Positions 1 through 6,452 of a stretch of DNA of 14,410 nt are shown one piece after another. The translations under genes were made by a program, and so were the position numbers. The notes under the pieces are model-generated. The model did no database searches, was not told the DNA's origin, and worked only from the letters and a program-made list of their open reading frames with translations. The DNA is taken from the NCBI GenBank assembly GCA_035531775.1, contig DATKSG010000091.1, forward strand, positions 1 to 14,410, in the 5' to 3' direction. Source of the DNA: DATKSG01 sp035531775 (lineage in GTDB: Bacteria > Actinomycetota > Acidimicrobiia > Acidimicrobiales > UBA8190). Position 1 is the stretch's first letter. Each line of letters opens with the position of its first letter.

Positions 1-221
1 GGAGCGGAAGGCCAATCCACCGTCGCTCGATATCCCTGGAAGAACGAAGGCCAATCAGGTAGTCGGCCGGCGTAGGCGTCACCCCATATGTCTGGGTCGG
101 GGGCGCGCTCACGGACTTCCAGCATGTGGTAGCAGCGACCCCCAAGAAGCTGCTCCAGCGCCAACTTGAGTGACGTCGTCCCCGTTCGACCGAGGCCGGC
201 ACCGATCACCTGCAGTGTCAA
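1..221 (-). CDS. Sulfotransferase family protein, N-terminal fragment (cut by window edge)
   Basis: Only the first 73 codons lie in the window; the frame is open to base 1, so the rest is to the left. The N-terminus carries VIGAGLGRTGTTSLKLAL at residues 5-22, a Rossmann-type strand followed by the P-loop-like 5'-phosphosulfate loop of PAPS-dependent sulfotransferases. It is followed by CYHM near residue 32 and GYRATVDWP near residue 63, both typical of the bacterial sulfotransferase-like group I know from actinobacteria. Members are assumed to move sulfate from PAPS to a small molecule, but most have no tested substrate. I chose the TTG at 221 because AAGGAGG (228-234) precedes it by six bases, an excellent ribosome binding site; GTG at 209 is an alternative. 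The gene is separated from the flavoprotein gene upstream by about 100 bases, so it may have its own promoter. Confidence 0.85.
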   Translation of the reverse strand, partial: MTLQVIGAGLGRTGTTSLKLALEQLLGGRCYHMLEVRERAPDPDIWGDAYAGRLPDWPSFFQGYRATVDWPSA

Positions 222-234
222 CCCGGGCCTCCTT

Positions 235-276
235 CCCGTTGATGGCGAGCGTTCCCCCGTTGTCGGCGAGCGTCCG
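235..276. repeat. Two-copy 21-bp tandem repeat ahead of the sulfotransferase gene
   Basis: CCCGTTGATGGCGAGCGT (235-252) is followed by CCCGTTGTCGGCGAGCGT (256-273), 16 of 18 bases identical with a period of 21. The pair ends right at the ribosome binding site of the minus-strand sulfotransferase gene. A period of two helical turns suits a tandem operator, but no binding protein is known to me; chance duplication is possible. Confidence 0.5.
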
Positions 277-325
277 GCGACAGCCTAGACACCGTGTCCG
301 GCGAAGGGGCCGCCACCCTCGATGG

Positions 326-1312
326 TCATGCCAAGAGAGACTGCGGACGGGACCGGAGAATGCGTTCGGCTTCCTCGCTGATCGAACGGACGACTTCCCC
401 CGCAGGCCTGATCCCCTTGACGAATCGAGATGATTGCCCATAGATCACTTGGCCTGTGTCGGGGTCGGGTGGCGCCTCGAAGGGATTGGCCGGGCTCGTC
501 TCGGCGCTCTGCGCGCTCACGGCCCTGAGCTCAGCCTCGCGTTCACTCCACTCGTCGGTGAATCGGTTTCGGCGGACCCGTTCCCCGATACCCGCCGGCC
601 ACGGCACCCCGGAGACGATGTCGTAGGCGCTCGTCAGCACGGTGTCGCTGCCGTCGCTGGCGACGATCATCTGCTTGTGGAGGTCATGCACCTCCACCGC
701 CTCCGGCGTGGCCAGAAACGCGGTACCCAACCACGCGCCATCGGCCCCAGCGGTGAGGGCGGCAGCCAGCGTCCGTCCGTCGGCGATCCCGCCCGCCGCC
801 AACAGTGCGACGTCGGGATATCGCTCCGCCACCCCGGCGACAAAGGGCAGCAGGCTCATGTGACCGGTGTGGCCGCCGGCTTCGGTGCCCTGAGCGACGA
901 GGACATCGGCACCCCCGTCAACGGCCAGCTCGGCGTCCTCATAGGTCTGGACCTGACAGATCACCCGAGCGCCGGCGGCCTTGCACCGGCCGATCCACGG
1001 CCGGGGATCGGAGAAGGACAGCGCGATCGCCGCCGGGCGCTCGGCCAGAGCGGCCTCGAAGAACGGCTCGACGAAGGCGAGGAACGGGGTGATGAACCCC
1101 ACCGCGAAGGGGCGGTCGGTGCCGGCGCGGATCGTGGCGATCTCCGTACTCACCCAATCGGGGCCCTTGCTGGTGTGAATGCCCCCGAAGGACCCCAGGC
1201 CACCAGCAGCTGAAACAGCGCCGGCCAGGGTGCCACCACTGTGCAGGGCCATGGGCGCAGACATCACCGGGTGGATCAGGCCGAACATCTCCATGAACCT
1301 GGTGCGAAACAT
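326..1312 (-). CDS. Nitronate monooxygenase-like FMN flavoprotein (NPD/2-nitropropane dioxygenase family)
   Basis: 328 residues, normal length for the family: FMN-dependent TIM-barrel enzymes that oxidise alkyl nitronates or act as related oxidoreductases. Visible family features, in order: the N-terminal FGLIHPVMSAPM strand (10-21), the GGLGSFGG loop (37-44), QGTEAGGHTG (141-150) containing the histidine (148) at the catalytic-base position of class I nitronate monooxygenases, AAGGIADGR (172-180) for FMN phosphate binding, and GAWLGTAFLAT (192-202). The ATG at 1312 gives the usual N-terminus, although no clear ribosome binding site precedes it; ATG 1294 inside the frame is an alternative. 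It lies 33 bases after the membrane-protein gene and probably shares its transcript. The family contains enoyl reductases and uncharacterised enzymes, so the physiological substrate is not decided by the sequence. Confidence 0.88.
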   Translation of the reverse strand: MFRTRFMEMFGLIHPVMSAPMALHSGGTLAGAVSAAGGLGSFGGIHTSKGPDWVSTEIATIRAGTDRPFAVGFITPFLAFVEPFFEAALAERPAAIALSFSDPRPWIGRCKAAGARVICQVQTYEDAELAVDGGADVLVAQGTEAGGHTGHMSLLPFVAGVAERYPDVALLAAGGIADGRTLAAALTAGADGAWLGTAFLATPEAVEVHDLHKQMIVASDGSDTVLTSAYDIVSGVPWPAGIGERVRRNRFTDEWSEREAELRAVSAQSAETSPANPFEAPPDPDTGQVIYGQSSRFVKGIRPAGEVVRSISEEAERILRSRPQSLLA

Positions 1313-1345
1313 GGGCTCACGCTACAGGTCGGAGGCGGGACAGGC

Positions 1346-1930
1346 TCAAGCCGGTTGCGGTGACGGCGCCGGTCCATCGGCCGCCGCATCGGGCACGCTT
1401 CGGTCGGCCATGGCGAGCAGTGCGACCAAGGGGGTTACCACCAGCCCGAGGGCGACGCCCAACCCGGTGGCGTAGAGGATGAAGGTGCGGGTGCTGACAT
1501 CGCCCACGTGGGAGATGGCCAGGGCCACGCCGGCGATAGGTGACAGGGCGATGACGGATCCAGCGCCCAGGGCGACGCCCCGGCGGAGCGGGTGACGAGG
1601 CAGTCGGACCGCCCTGCCCACGAGTTTCCGATCGATGACAGGGAGCCCGCGCCGATGTTGTTGTATCCGTACCGACAGCGTGCACAAGACGCACGTCGAG
1701 ATGGGAAGAAAGAAGAAAGTTCCGAGCGTATCGGTAGCAGTCGAGGCCTTCTGCACAAGTGGGATCGACCACAGGGGCACGGTGTGGAGGCCGAGCGAGC
1801 CGAACCACGCCAGGCCGGCGTTGACCACCACGTTGACCAAGGCTGTCACGGCAATGGCGTTCACGATCAGCCACCGTCGGTTCGGCTCCGGTATCCCCCG
1901 CCACCAACTCCGCACACCGCGCCCGCTCAC
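1346..1930 (-). CDS. Hypothetical four-helix membrane protein
   Basis: 194 residues from a GTG start, with no function I can name. Four hydrophobic stretches stand out: about 21-43, 66-87, 118-140 and 149-173, separated by a basic loop (88-117, rich in Arg/Lys), and a Pro/Ala-rich hydrophilic tail. The pattern of an Asn-rich first helix (NAIAV..NVVVNAG), a short VPLW segment, and D-T-L-x-T-F-F-L-P before a second helix resembles a scattered family of small integral membrane proteins known to me only as uncharacterised. The GTG at 1930 has no strong ribosome binding site. The gene starts 31 bases after the era stop codon, so it is probably the next gene of the era operon. No signal peptide or catalytic motif is apparent. 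Confidence 0.75.
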   Translation of the reverse strand: MSGRGVRSWWRGIPEPNRRWLIVNAIAVTALVNVVVNAGLAWFGSLGLHTVPLWSIPLVQKASTATDTLGTFFFLPISTCVLCTLSVRIQQHRRGLPVIDRKLVGRAVRLPRHPLRRGVALGAGSVIALSPIAGVALAISHVGDVSTRTFILYATGLGVALGLVVTPLVALLAMADRSVPDAAADGPAPSPQPA

Positions 1931-1961
1931 GGGGAGACATCGTAGGCCCCTGAACGTCGGC

Positions 1962-2909
1962 TCAGTACCCCAGCCGCTCTATGGCGTCGGCGTCCTGCTG
2001 CCAGCGCCGCTCGACGCGCACGTGCAGCTCGACGAAGGCACCCGGGGGCATCTGCTGGCGAACGGCGGTGCCCACCGCCTTGAGCACCGTGCCACCCTCG
2101 CCGATCACGATCCCCTTCTGCGAGTCGCGCTCGACCAGGATCTCGATCCGCACGCGAGGCCACTCCCACTCGGTGACCCGACAGGCGATCGAATGCGGCA
2201 GTTCCTCGCGCACATGCGCCAGGAGCTGCTCGCGCACGAGCTCGGCCACCCAGAACGCCTCGGGCACATCGGAGATCATGTCGGGCGGGAAGTACGGAGG
2301 CCCCTCGGGCAGCAGGGCGAGGACCGCCTCCACCAGCACCTCGACCCCGGTACCGGTGGCCGCCGACAGAGGGAAGTACTGGGCCCCCAGATCGACACCA
2401 CCGGCTCCTTCGATGATGTCGTGGGCCTCGACCAGGTGGGCGAGCACCTGAGCCGAGGTGGCCCTGTCCACCTTGTTGACCGCAACCAGGAGCCCCGACA
2501 GCCGGGAACTCTCGGCGCCGCCCGCCCCTCGACCGCCGTGCCCGCCAGCTGCGACCGAAGCGGCCGTCGCCTCGGCGGCGCGAGACAGCACCAGCCGGTC
2601 TCCAGGGCCGATGGAGGAGCCGGCGTCGAGCAGGGCGATCACGGCGTCGACGTCGTCGAGGGCTTCGCCCACGTGGTCGTTCAGCCGGCGGCCGAGGGCC
2701 GTGCGCGGCTTGTGCATGCCCGGGGTGTCCACGAACACCGCCTGCAGGCCAGGGCGGTGCAGCACCCCCCGCACCGTCCGGCGGGTGGTGTTGGGGCGAG
2801 GCGAAGTGATGGTGACCTTGGTGCCGAGGATGCGATTGACGAGAGTGGACTTGCCCACGTTGGGACGCCCGATCACGGTGACGAAGCCGGAGCGATATGA
2901 GGAGTCCAC
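1962..2909 (-). CDS. era: GTPase Era
   Basis: 315 residues. Era is an essential GTPase that binds the 3' end of 16S rRNA and assists 30S subunit maturation. All G motifs are visible: GRPNVGKS (14-21), the threonine pair after PRPN (41-42), DTPG (61-64), NKVD (145-148) and SAA (182-184). The C-terminal KH domain contains VIGEGG (268-273) with its RNA-binding GxxG loop. The gene starts with GTG at 2909, one base after the TGA of the upstream CBS-protein gene, so the two are likely translationally coupled; AGGA lies five bases before the start. One oddity is a stretch of about 25 residues at 113-138, rich in Gly, Ala and Ser, inserted between the DTPG and NKVD motifs, where most Era proteins have a short loop. 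Function is otherwise certain. Confidence 0.97.
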   Translation of the reverse strand: MDSSYRSGFVTVIGRPNVGKSTLVNRILGTKVTITSPRPNTTRRTVRGVLHRPGLQAVFVDTPGMHKPRTALGRRLNDHVGEALDDVDAVIALLDAGSSIGPGDRLVLSRAAEATAASVAAGGHGGRGAGGAESSRLSGLLVAVNKVDRATSAQVLAHLVEAHDIIEGAGGVDLGAQYFPLSAATGTGVEVLVEAVLALLPEGPPYFPPDMISDVPEAFWVAELVREQLLAHVREELPHSIACRVTEWEWPRVRIEILVERDSQKGIVIGEGGTVLKAVGTAVRQQMPPGAFVELHVRVERRWQQDADAIERLGY

Positions 2910-2910
2910 C

Positions 2911-4230
2911 TCAGTCCTGCCCCAACGGCAGCTCGGGCGAGGGGGCCGCGTCGGCGGCCAAGCGGGTGATACGGATGCGGCCGATGCGGTTGCCCTGAAC
3001 CCGTTCGGCCACCAGCCGCAGGCCGTCCACCTCCACCGACTCCCCCTGGGCCGGGATGCGGCCGAGGACGTTGAACAGCAGGCCGCCTACCGTGTCCCAG
3101 TCGCCGTCGGGCAGCCGGGTGCCGAACAGGTCATCGAGCTCGTCGACCGACAACTGAGCCGTCACCGACACCTCGCCCTCACCGAGGGACTCCACCGGCG
3201 GCTCCTCGATGTCGTATTCGTCGACGATCTCGCCCACCAACTCCTCGATGAGGTCCTCCAAGGTCACCAGTCCGGCTGTGCCGCCGTACTCGTCCACCAC
3301 GACGGCCAAGTGGTACTTGAGTGCCTGCATCTCCCTCATGAGGTGAGCCACGCGCTTGGTCTCGGGTACGAAGTGGGCCTGCCGCACGTAGCCGCGCACG
3401 GGCTCGGCCCCATGACCTTCGCGCTCGGCTCTGATCAGGTCCTTGGCATAGGCGATGGCCACGATGTCGTCCACGTTGCCGTCGTGGACCGGCAACCGCG
3501 AGTAGCCGGCCGTCATGGCCTCGCCCAGCGCTTCGGACACCGTGTGGTCGGCTTCGATGCTGATCATGTCGGGGCGCGGCCGCATGACCTCGCGCACGAT
3601 GGTGTCGCCGAACTCGATGATCGAGTGAATGAGGGCCCGCTCCTCGGTCTCTATGACCGCGTCCTCGAGGGCCACGTCGGCCATGGCCAGAAGTTCCGAC
3701 TCGCTGACGGTGGCCAGCCTGCCCCTCGGCCCGATCAGCAGGTTGGCCAGGCCGATGAGGGTATTGGAGACGATGCGCACCGGCGGGAAGCGGACCACGG
3801 CGGCCACCGCCGGGGCCGAGAGCAGCGCGGCGCGCTCGGGGTTGTGCACGGCCCAGTTCTTCGGGAGGGCTTCGGCCAGCACGAAGATGACCACCACCTC
3901 GAAGACGGCCGCCACCACCACGCCGATGGCCCCGAACCACCGGTCGGCCAGGATCCCGACCAAGGTGGCCGCCACCAGTTGGCACACCAGCACGAGCAGC
4001 AGCACGGGGTTGAGGAACCCCTCGGGGTGCTCGACCAGCCGCACCAGCTGCTTCGCCCCCCGCCGGCCGTCGTCCTCCAGGGACATGGCCTTCACCCGGC
4101 TGGTACGGGTGAGGCTGGTCTCGGCCAGGGCCAGGCCGGCCGAGGCGGCCAGCAGCACCAGCACCACGGCCAGTAGCACCCAATCGATGGCCCTGAACCC
4201 CCCGGTCGTCGCCGTGACCACTCCCGTCAC
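2911..4230 (-). CDS. CNNM/CorC-HlyC-type membrane protein with CBS pair
   Basis: 439 residues when started at the GTG at 4230, five bases beyond the ybeY stop codon. The frame stays open upstream inside ybeY, but that extension is low-complexity Arg/Pro sequence and is best ignored. Domains in order: a DUF21/CNNM membrane domain with hydrophobic segments near 15-37, 74-94 and 99-119; two CBS domains at about 214-272 and 281-336 (YSRLPVHDG and VVVDEYGGTAGLVTLEDLIEELVGEI are the usual markers); and a C-terminal CorC_HlyC transporter-associated domain at about 351-426. Such proteins are linked to magnesium or cobalt efflux and are often mislabelled hemolysins. It lies between ybeY and era, the same position as ybeX next to ybeY in enterobacteria. 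Substrate is inferred from family only. Confidence 0.93.
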   Translation of the reverse strand: MTGVVTATTGGFRAIDWVLLAVVLVLLAASAGLALAETSLTRTSRVKAMSLEDDGRRGAKQLVRLVEHPEGFLNPVLLLVLVCQLVAATLVGILADRWFGAIGVVVAAVFEVVVIFVLAEALPKNWAVHNPERAALLSAPAVAAVVRFPPVRIVSNTLIGLANLLIGPRGRLATVSESELLAMADVALEDAVIETEERALIHSIIEFGDTIVREVMRPRPDMISIEADHTVSEALGEAMTAGYSRLPVHDGNVDDIVAIAYAKDLIRAEREGHGAEPVRGYVRQAHFVPETKRVAHLMREMQALKYHLAVVVDEYGGTAGLVTLEDLIEELVGEIVDEYDIEEPPVESLGEGEVSVTAQLSVDELDDLFGTRLPDGDWDTVGGLLFNVLGRIPAQGESVEVDGLRLVAERVQGNRIGRIRITRLAADAAPSPELPLGQD

Positions 4231-4235
4231 GGCGT

Positions 4236-4748
4236 TCAGTCCGGGACCCGGTGGAACAGGGCGAGCAATTCCCGTTCTCGTTGCTCCATGCGCTCGGCCT
4301 CGGCCGAGTCGATGTGGTCCATGCCGAGAAGGTGCAGGAGTCCGTGGACGACGAGGAGCGCCACTTCGTCGTCCAGGGCCACGCCGTGTTCCGCCGCGTT
4401 GCGCTGGGCCACCGTGGGGCACACGACCACGTCGCCGAGCAGAACCGGCATCTCGTCATCCTCTGAGGCCAGGGGTCCGCCGGGCCCGGTGCCCCCTTCG
4501 TCGGGCGACCGGCCGCCGGGGACCGGGCCCTCGTCGATGGGGAAGGCCAGCACGTCGGTGGGACCGGGCTTGCCGAGGAATCGCTCGTGCAACTCGGCGA
4601 TGGTCGGTTCGTCGACGAACAGCAGCGAAACCTCTATGTCGTCACGGACGCCTTCGGCGTCGAGGACACAGCGAGCCAGCTCGGCCCAGCGCGCGACGTC
4701 CATGCCCAGCGCCGACTGCTCGTCGGCTACGAAGACGTCAGCGCCCAT
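4236..4748 (-). CDS. ybeY: Endoribonuclease YbeY (rRNA maturation factor)
   Basis: 170 residues. YbeY is a zinc-dependent RNase involved in 16S rRNA 3'-end maturation and in quality control of 70S ribosomes. The defining metal site HGLLHLLGMDH is intact at 135-145, giving His135, His139 and His145 in the H-x3-H-x5-H arrangement, and the upstream ERFLGKPGPTDVLAFP block (55-70) matches the conserved substrate groove. A Gly/Pro/Asp-rich insert at about 75-100, just after the FP of that block, makes it longer than the usual 150-odd residues. The ATG at 4748 overlaps the last 11 bases of the phoH-like gene, which points to translational coupling. Next to a PhoH-like ATPase and a CorC-type protein, this reproduces the classical ybeZ-ybeY-ybeX order. 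Confidence 0.96.
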   Translation of the reverse strand: MGADVFVADEQSALGMDVARWAELARCVLDAEGVRDDIEVSLLFVDEPTIAELHERFLGKPGPTDVLAFPIDEGPVPGGRSPDEGGTGPGGPLASEDDEMPVLLGDVVVCPTVAQRNAAEHGVALDDEVALLVVHGLLHLLGMDHIDSAEAERMEQRERELLALFHRVPD

Positions 4749-5700
4749 TGGGCTTGCCCGGTGTGGCCGACTCGTAGGCCGAGACGATGTCGGCCACGAT
4801 GCGGGCCCGCACCACGTCGCCGCGCGTGAGGTGCACGAAGGCCAGGCCCGTCACGTCGACCAGCACGTCCTCCAGCCCGAGTAGGCCCGACCGACCGCCG
4901 GGCACGTCGACCTGGGTGACGTCGCCGGTGACCACGACCTTGGAGCCGAAGCCGATGCGGGTGAGGAACATCTTCATCTGCTCGGGTGAGGTGTTCTGGG
5001 CCTCGTCGAGGATTATGAAGCTCCGATTGAGGGTGCGCCCGCGCATGAAGGCCAGGGGCGCCACCTCGATGGTCCCCCGCTCCAACAGGCGCTGGGCCCC
5101 CTCGGGCCCGAGCAGGTCGTACAGGGCGTCGTAGAGGGGACGAAGATAGGGATCGACCTTGGCCATGATGTCGCCCGGGAGGAAGCCCAGGCGCTCGCCC
5201 GCCTCGACTGCGGGGCGGGTGAGGATGATGCGGTCCACCTCGCGGGACTGGAGAGCCTGGGCGGCGAGGGCCACGGCCAGATACGACTTGCCGGTGCCCG
5301 CCGGCCCGATGCCGAAGGTCACGATGTTGGCGGCAATGGCATCGGTGTAGCGCTTCTGGCCCGCCGTCTTCGGTCGCACGGTGCGGCCCCGGGCCGAGCG
5401 CAGCAACTCCGTGGTGAGCACGTCGGTGGGGCGAACATCGTCCTTTACCATGGCGATGGTGCGCCCGATGTCGGCGGCGTCGAGGCGCTGGCCCTGTTCG
5501 AGCAGGAGCACAAGCTCGTCGAAGAGCCGACCGACCCGCTCGGCCTCGTTGCCCTCGATGCTGATCTCGTTGCCCCGGACGACGATGTGCTCATCGTGGA
5601 AGGCGTCCTCGATCAATCGCAGCAACTCGTCTCGCTGGCCGAGCAGTCCCACCATCAGGTGGTTGCCGGGGACGAGGATCTTGACCTGGGTGGACGACAC
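4738..5700 (-). CDS. phoH: PhoH-like ATPase (YbeZ family)
   Basis: 320 residues from the GTG at 5700. The Walker A loop GPAGTGKS is at 132-139 and Walker B FIILDEAQN at about 228-236, followed by the sensor-like VVVTGDVTQVD. The N-terminal part (about 1-100) is the small domain seen in YbeZ/PhoH proteins, here with a QVKILVPGNHLMVGLLG start. PhoH-like proteins are cytoplasmic P-loop ATPases; in several bacteria they partner YbeY and are thought to act in RNA metabolism, despite the phosphate-starvation name. The frame extends upstream to 5760 and into the HIT gene, but GTG 5700 is preferred: it has GGAG upstream, clears the HIT stop codon, and gives a normal family N-terminus. It overlaps ybeY by 11 bases. 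Confidence 0.94.
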   Translation of the reverse strand: MSSTQVKILVPGNHLMVGLLGQRDELLRLIEDAFHDEHIVVRGNEISIEGNEAERVGRLFDELVLLLEQGQRLDAADIGRTIAMVKDDVRPTDVLTTELLRSARGRTVRPKTAGQKRYTDAIAANIVTFGIGPAGTGKSYLAVALAAQALQSREVDRIILTRPAVEAGERLGFLPGDIMAKVDPYLRPLYDALYDLLGPEGAQRLLERGTIEVAPLAFMRGRTLNRSFIILDEAQNTSPEQMKMFLTRIGFGSKVVVTGDVTQVDVPGGRSGLLGLEDVLVDVTGLAFVHLTRGDVVRARIVADIVSAYESATPGKPNGR

Positions 5701-5744
5701 GGGCGTTCTACTCCGAGCGTACCAGCAGGTCGGCGGGCCACCCC

Positions 5745-6095
5745 TCAGCCGGGGGGCCACCCCAAGCGGCGTCCGCCGAGGACGTGGAGGTGCAGGTGGG
5801 CCACGGAGTTGAGGGCGTCCTCGCCCACGTTGAACACGAGCCGGTAACCGGACTGGTCGACCCCTTCGCTCTCGGCTACCGCTCGGGCCGACGTGAGCAG
5901 CTCGGCCACCACCTCGGCATGCTCCACGGCCACGGCGGCGGCATTCTCGATGTGCTCGGTCGGGATGACGAGTACGTGCACGGGAGCCTGTGGGCTCAGA
6001 TCGCGGAAGGCCACCGTGTGCCGGCCCCGGTGGACGACATCGGCCTGGACGTCACCGGAGGCGATGCGACAGAAGATGCAGGTGTCGTCGCCCAC
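5745..6095 (-). CDS. HIT family nucleotide hydrolase (HINT/PKCI-like)
   Basis: 116 residues, standard length. The family hydrolyses nucleoside phosphoramidates and related adenylated compounds. The histidine triad is intact: His100, His102 and His104 in AHLHLHVLGG, with the active-site surroundings SGYRLVFNVGEDA (82-94). The N-terminal CIFCRI (residues 6-11) supplies the two zinc-binding cysteines common in this branch. I start at the GTG at 6095, just three bases past the TAG of the HTH gene; GAGGG lies six bases upstream. A longer open frame to 6185 is only overlap with the HTH gene. It is followed 44 bases later by the phoH-like gene, so it belongs to the same operon. A HIT gene next to phoH-ybeY is commonly seen in actinobacteria. 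Confidence 0.94.
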   Translation of the reverse strand: MGDDTCIFCRIASGDVQADVVHRGRHTVAFRDLSPQAPVHVLVIPTEHIENAAAVAVEHAEVVAELLTSARAVAESEGVDQSGYRLVFNVGEDALNSVAHLHLHVLGGRRLGWPPG

Positions 6096-6097
6096 GA

Positions 6098-6349
6098 CTA
6101 ACCCTCGATCCCGTCGCCGTGACGAGGAGGGGTCCCCTTGAGCTCGGGGTAGAGGTGCTCGAGGCTCCCCGGGGCGATGCGGCACGACTCGATGAATTGC
6201 TCGAGGTCATCGGCCTTCAACCGGATGACCCGGCCGAATTTGTAGGCGCTGAGCGATCCTTCGTCGATGAAGCGGTACAGGCTGCGCAGCGTCACGCCCA
6301 AGCGTTCAGCCGCCTCCTTGGTGCTCATCCACGAGATGTGCTCGGTCAC
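6098..6349 (-). CDS. Small HTH DNA-binding protein (excisionase/MerR-like HTH_17)
   Basis: 83 residues from the GTG at 6349, which has GGAGG five bases upstream. Residues 7-55 form a typical winged helix of the excisionase type: MSTKEAAERLGVTLRSLYRFIDEG (helix-turn-helix, 8-31) followed by a basic wing (GRVIRLK, 39-45) and a final helix DLEQFIESC. The short tail SLEHLYPEL (62-70) recurs in actinobacterial proteins of this kind that I recall, and is not part of phage excisionases. There is no integrase or attachment site nearby, so this is a resident regulator rather than part of a mobile element. As first gene of the HTH-HIT-phoH-ybeY-CBS-era run, with a palindrome near its promoter, it could autoregulate the operon. 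Target genes are unknown. Confidence 0.9.
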   Translation of the reverse strand: MTEHISWMSTKEAAERLGVTLRSLYRFIDEGSLSAYKFGRVIRLKADDLEQFIESCRIAPGSLEHLYPELKGTPPRHGDGIEG

Positions 6350-6373
6350 CAGATCCTCCCGGACGCGGCCCCA

Positions 6374-6387
6374 CACCGGCGCCGGTG
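6374..6387. promoter_or_regulatory. Perfect 14-bp palindrome upstream of the HTH gene
   Basis: CACCGGCGCCGGTG reads the same on both strands. It lies 25 bases upstream of the HTH start codon and covers the transcription start predicted from the promoter candidate at 6393-6420. Its right part, GGCGCCGGTGG (6378-6388), recurs at 6422-6432. Operator function is inference; in RNA it could also form a hairpin. Confidence 0.4.
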
Positions 6388-6392
6388 GCGCG

Positions 6393-6420
6393 ATGGTACC
6401 GGGCGGTCGCGCGCCGTCAG
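6393..6420 (-). promoter_or_regulatory. Candidate sigma-70-type promoter for the HTH-HIT-phoH-ybeY-era operon
   Basis: On the minus strand CTGACG (6420-6415) and TACCAT (6398-6393) are separated by 16 bases; each matches the -35 or -10 consensus at four of six positions. The predicted start is near 6386, leaving a leader of about 36 bases with the GGAGG ribosome binding site. The match is modest and unconfirmed. Confidence 0.35.
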
Positions 6421-6452
6421 TGGCGCCGGTGGTGGAGGAAGAGGGATGAGGC

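Noticed and set aside
109..441. Minus-strand open frame covering the start of the sulfotransferase gene and the end of the flavoprotein gene
   Set aside because: It is out of frame with both and low in recognisable content. The frame from TTG 221 gives a clear sulfotransferase N-terminus with a strong ribosome binding site.
1635..4176. Two long plus-strand open frames (1635-2900 and 2458-4176) opposite era and the CBS-protein gene
   Set aside because: They are antisense shadows produced by high GC content; the products are His/Arg/Gly-rich without any domain, while the minus strand encodes unmistakable Era and CNNM/CBS proteins.
4231..4422. Upstream extension of the CBS-protein frame to 4422
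   Set aside because: The extension overlaps ybeY entirely, is Arg/Pro-rich and has no family similarity; a GTG just after the ybeY stop gives a standard CNNM N-terminus.
6098..6349. Excisionase-like HTH as a sign of an integrated phage or plasmid
   Set aside because: There is no integrase, attachment repeat, tRNA target or change in base composition nearby, and the gene is embedded in a conserved housekeeping operon with tight spacing.
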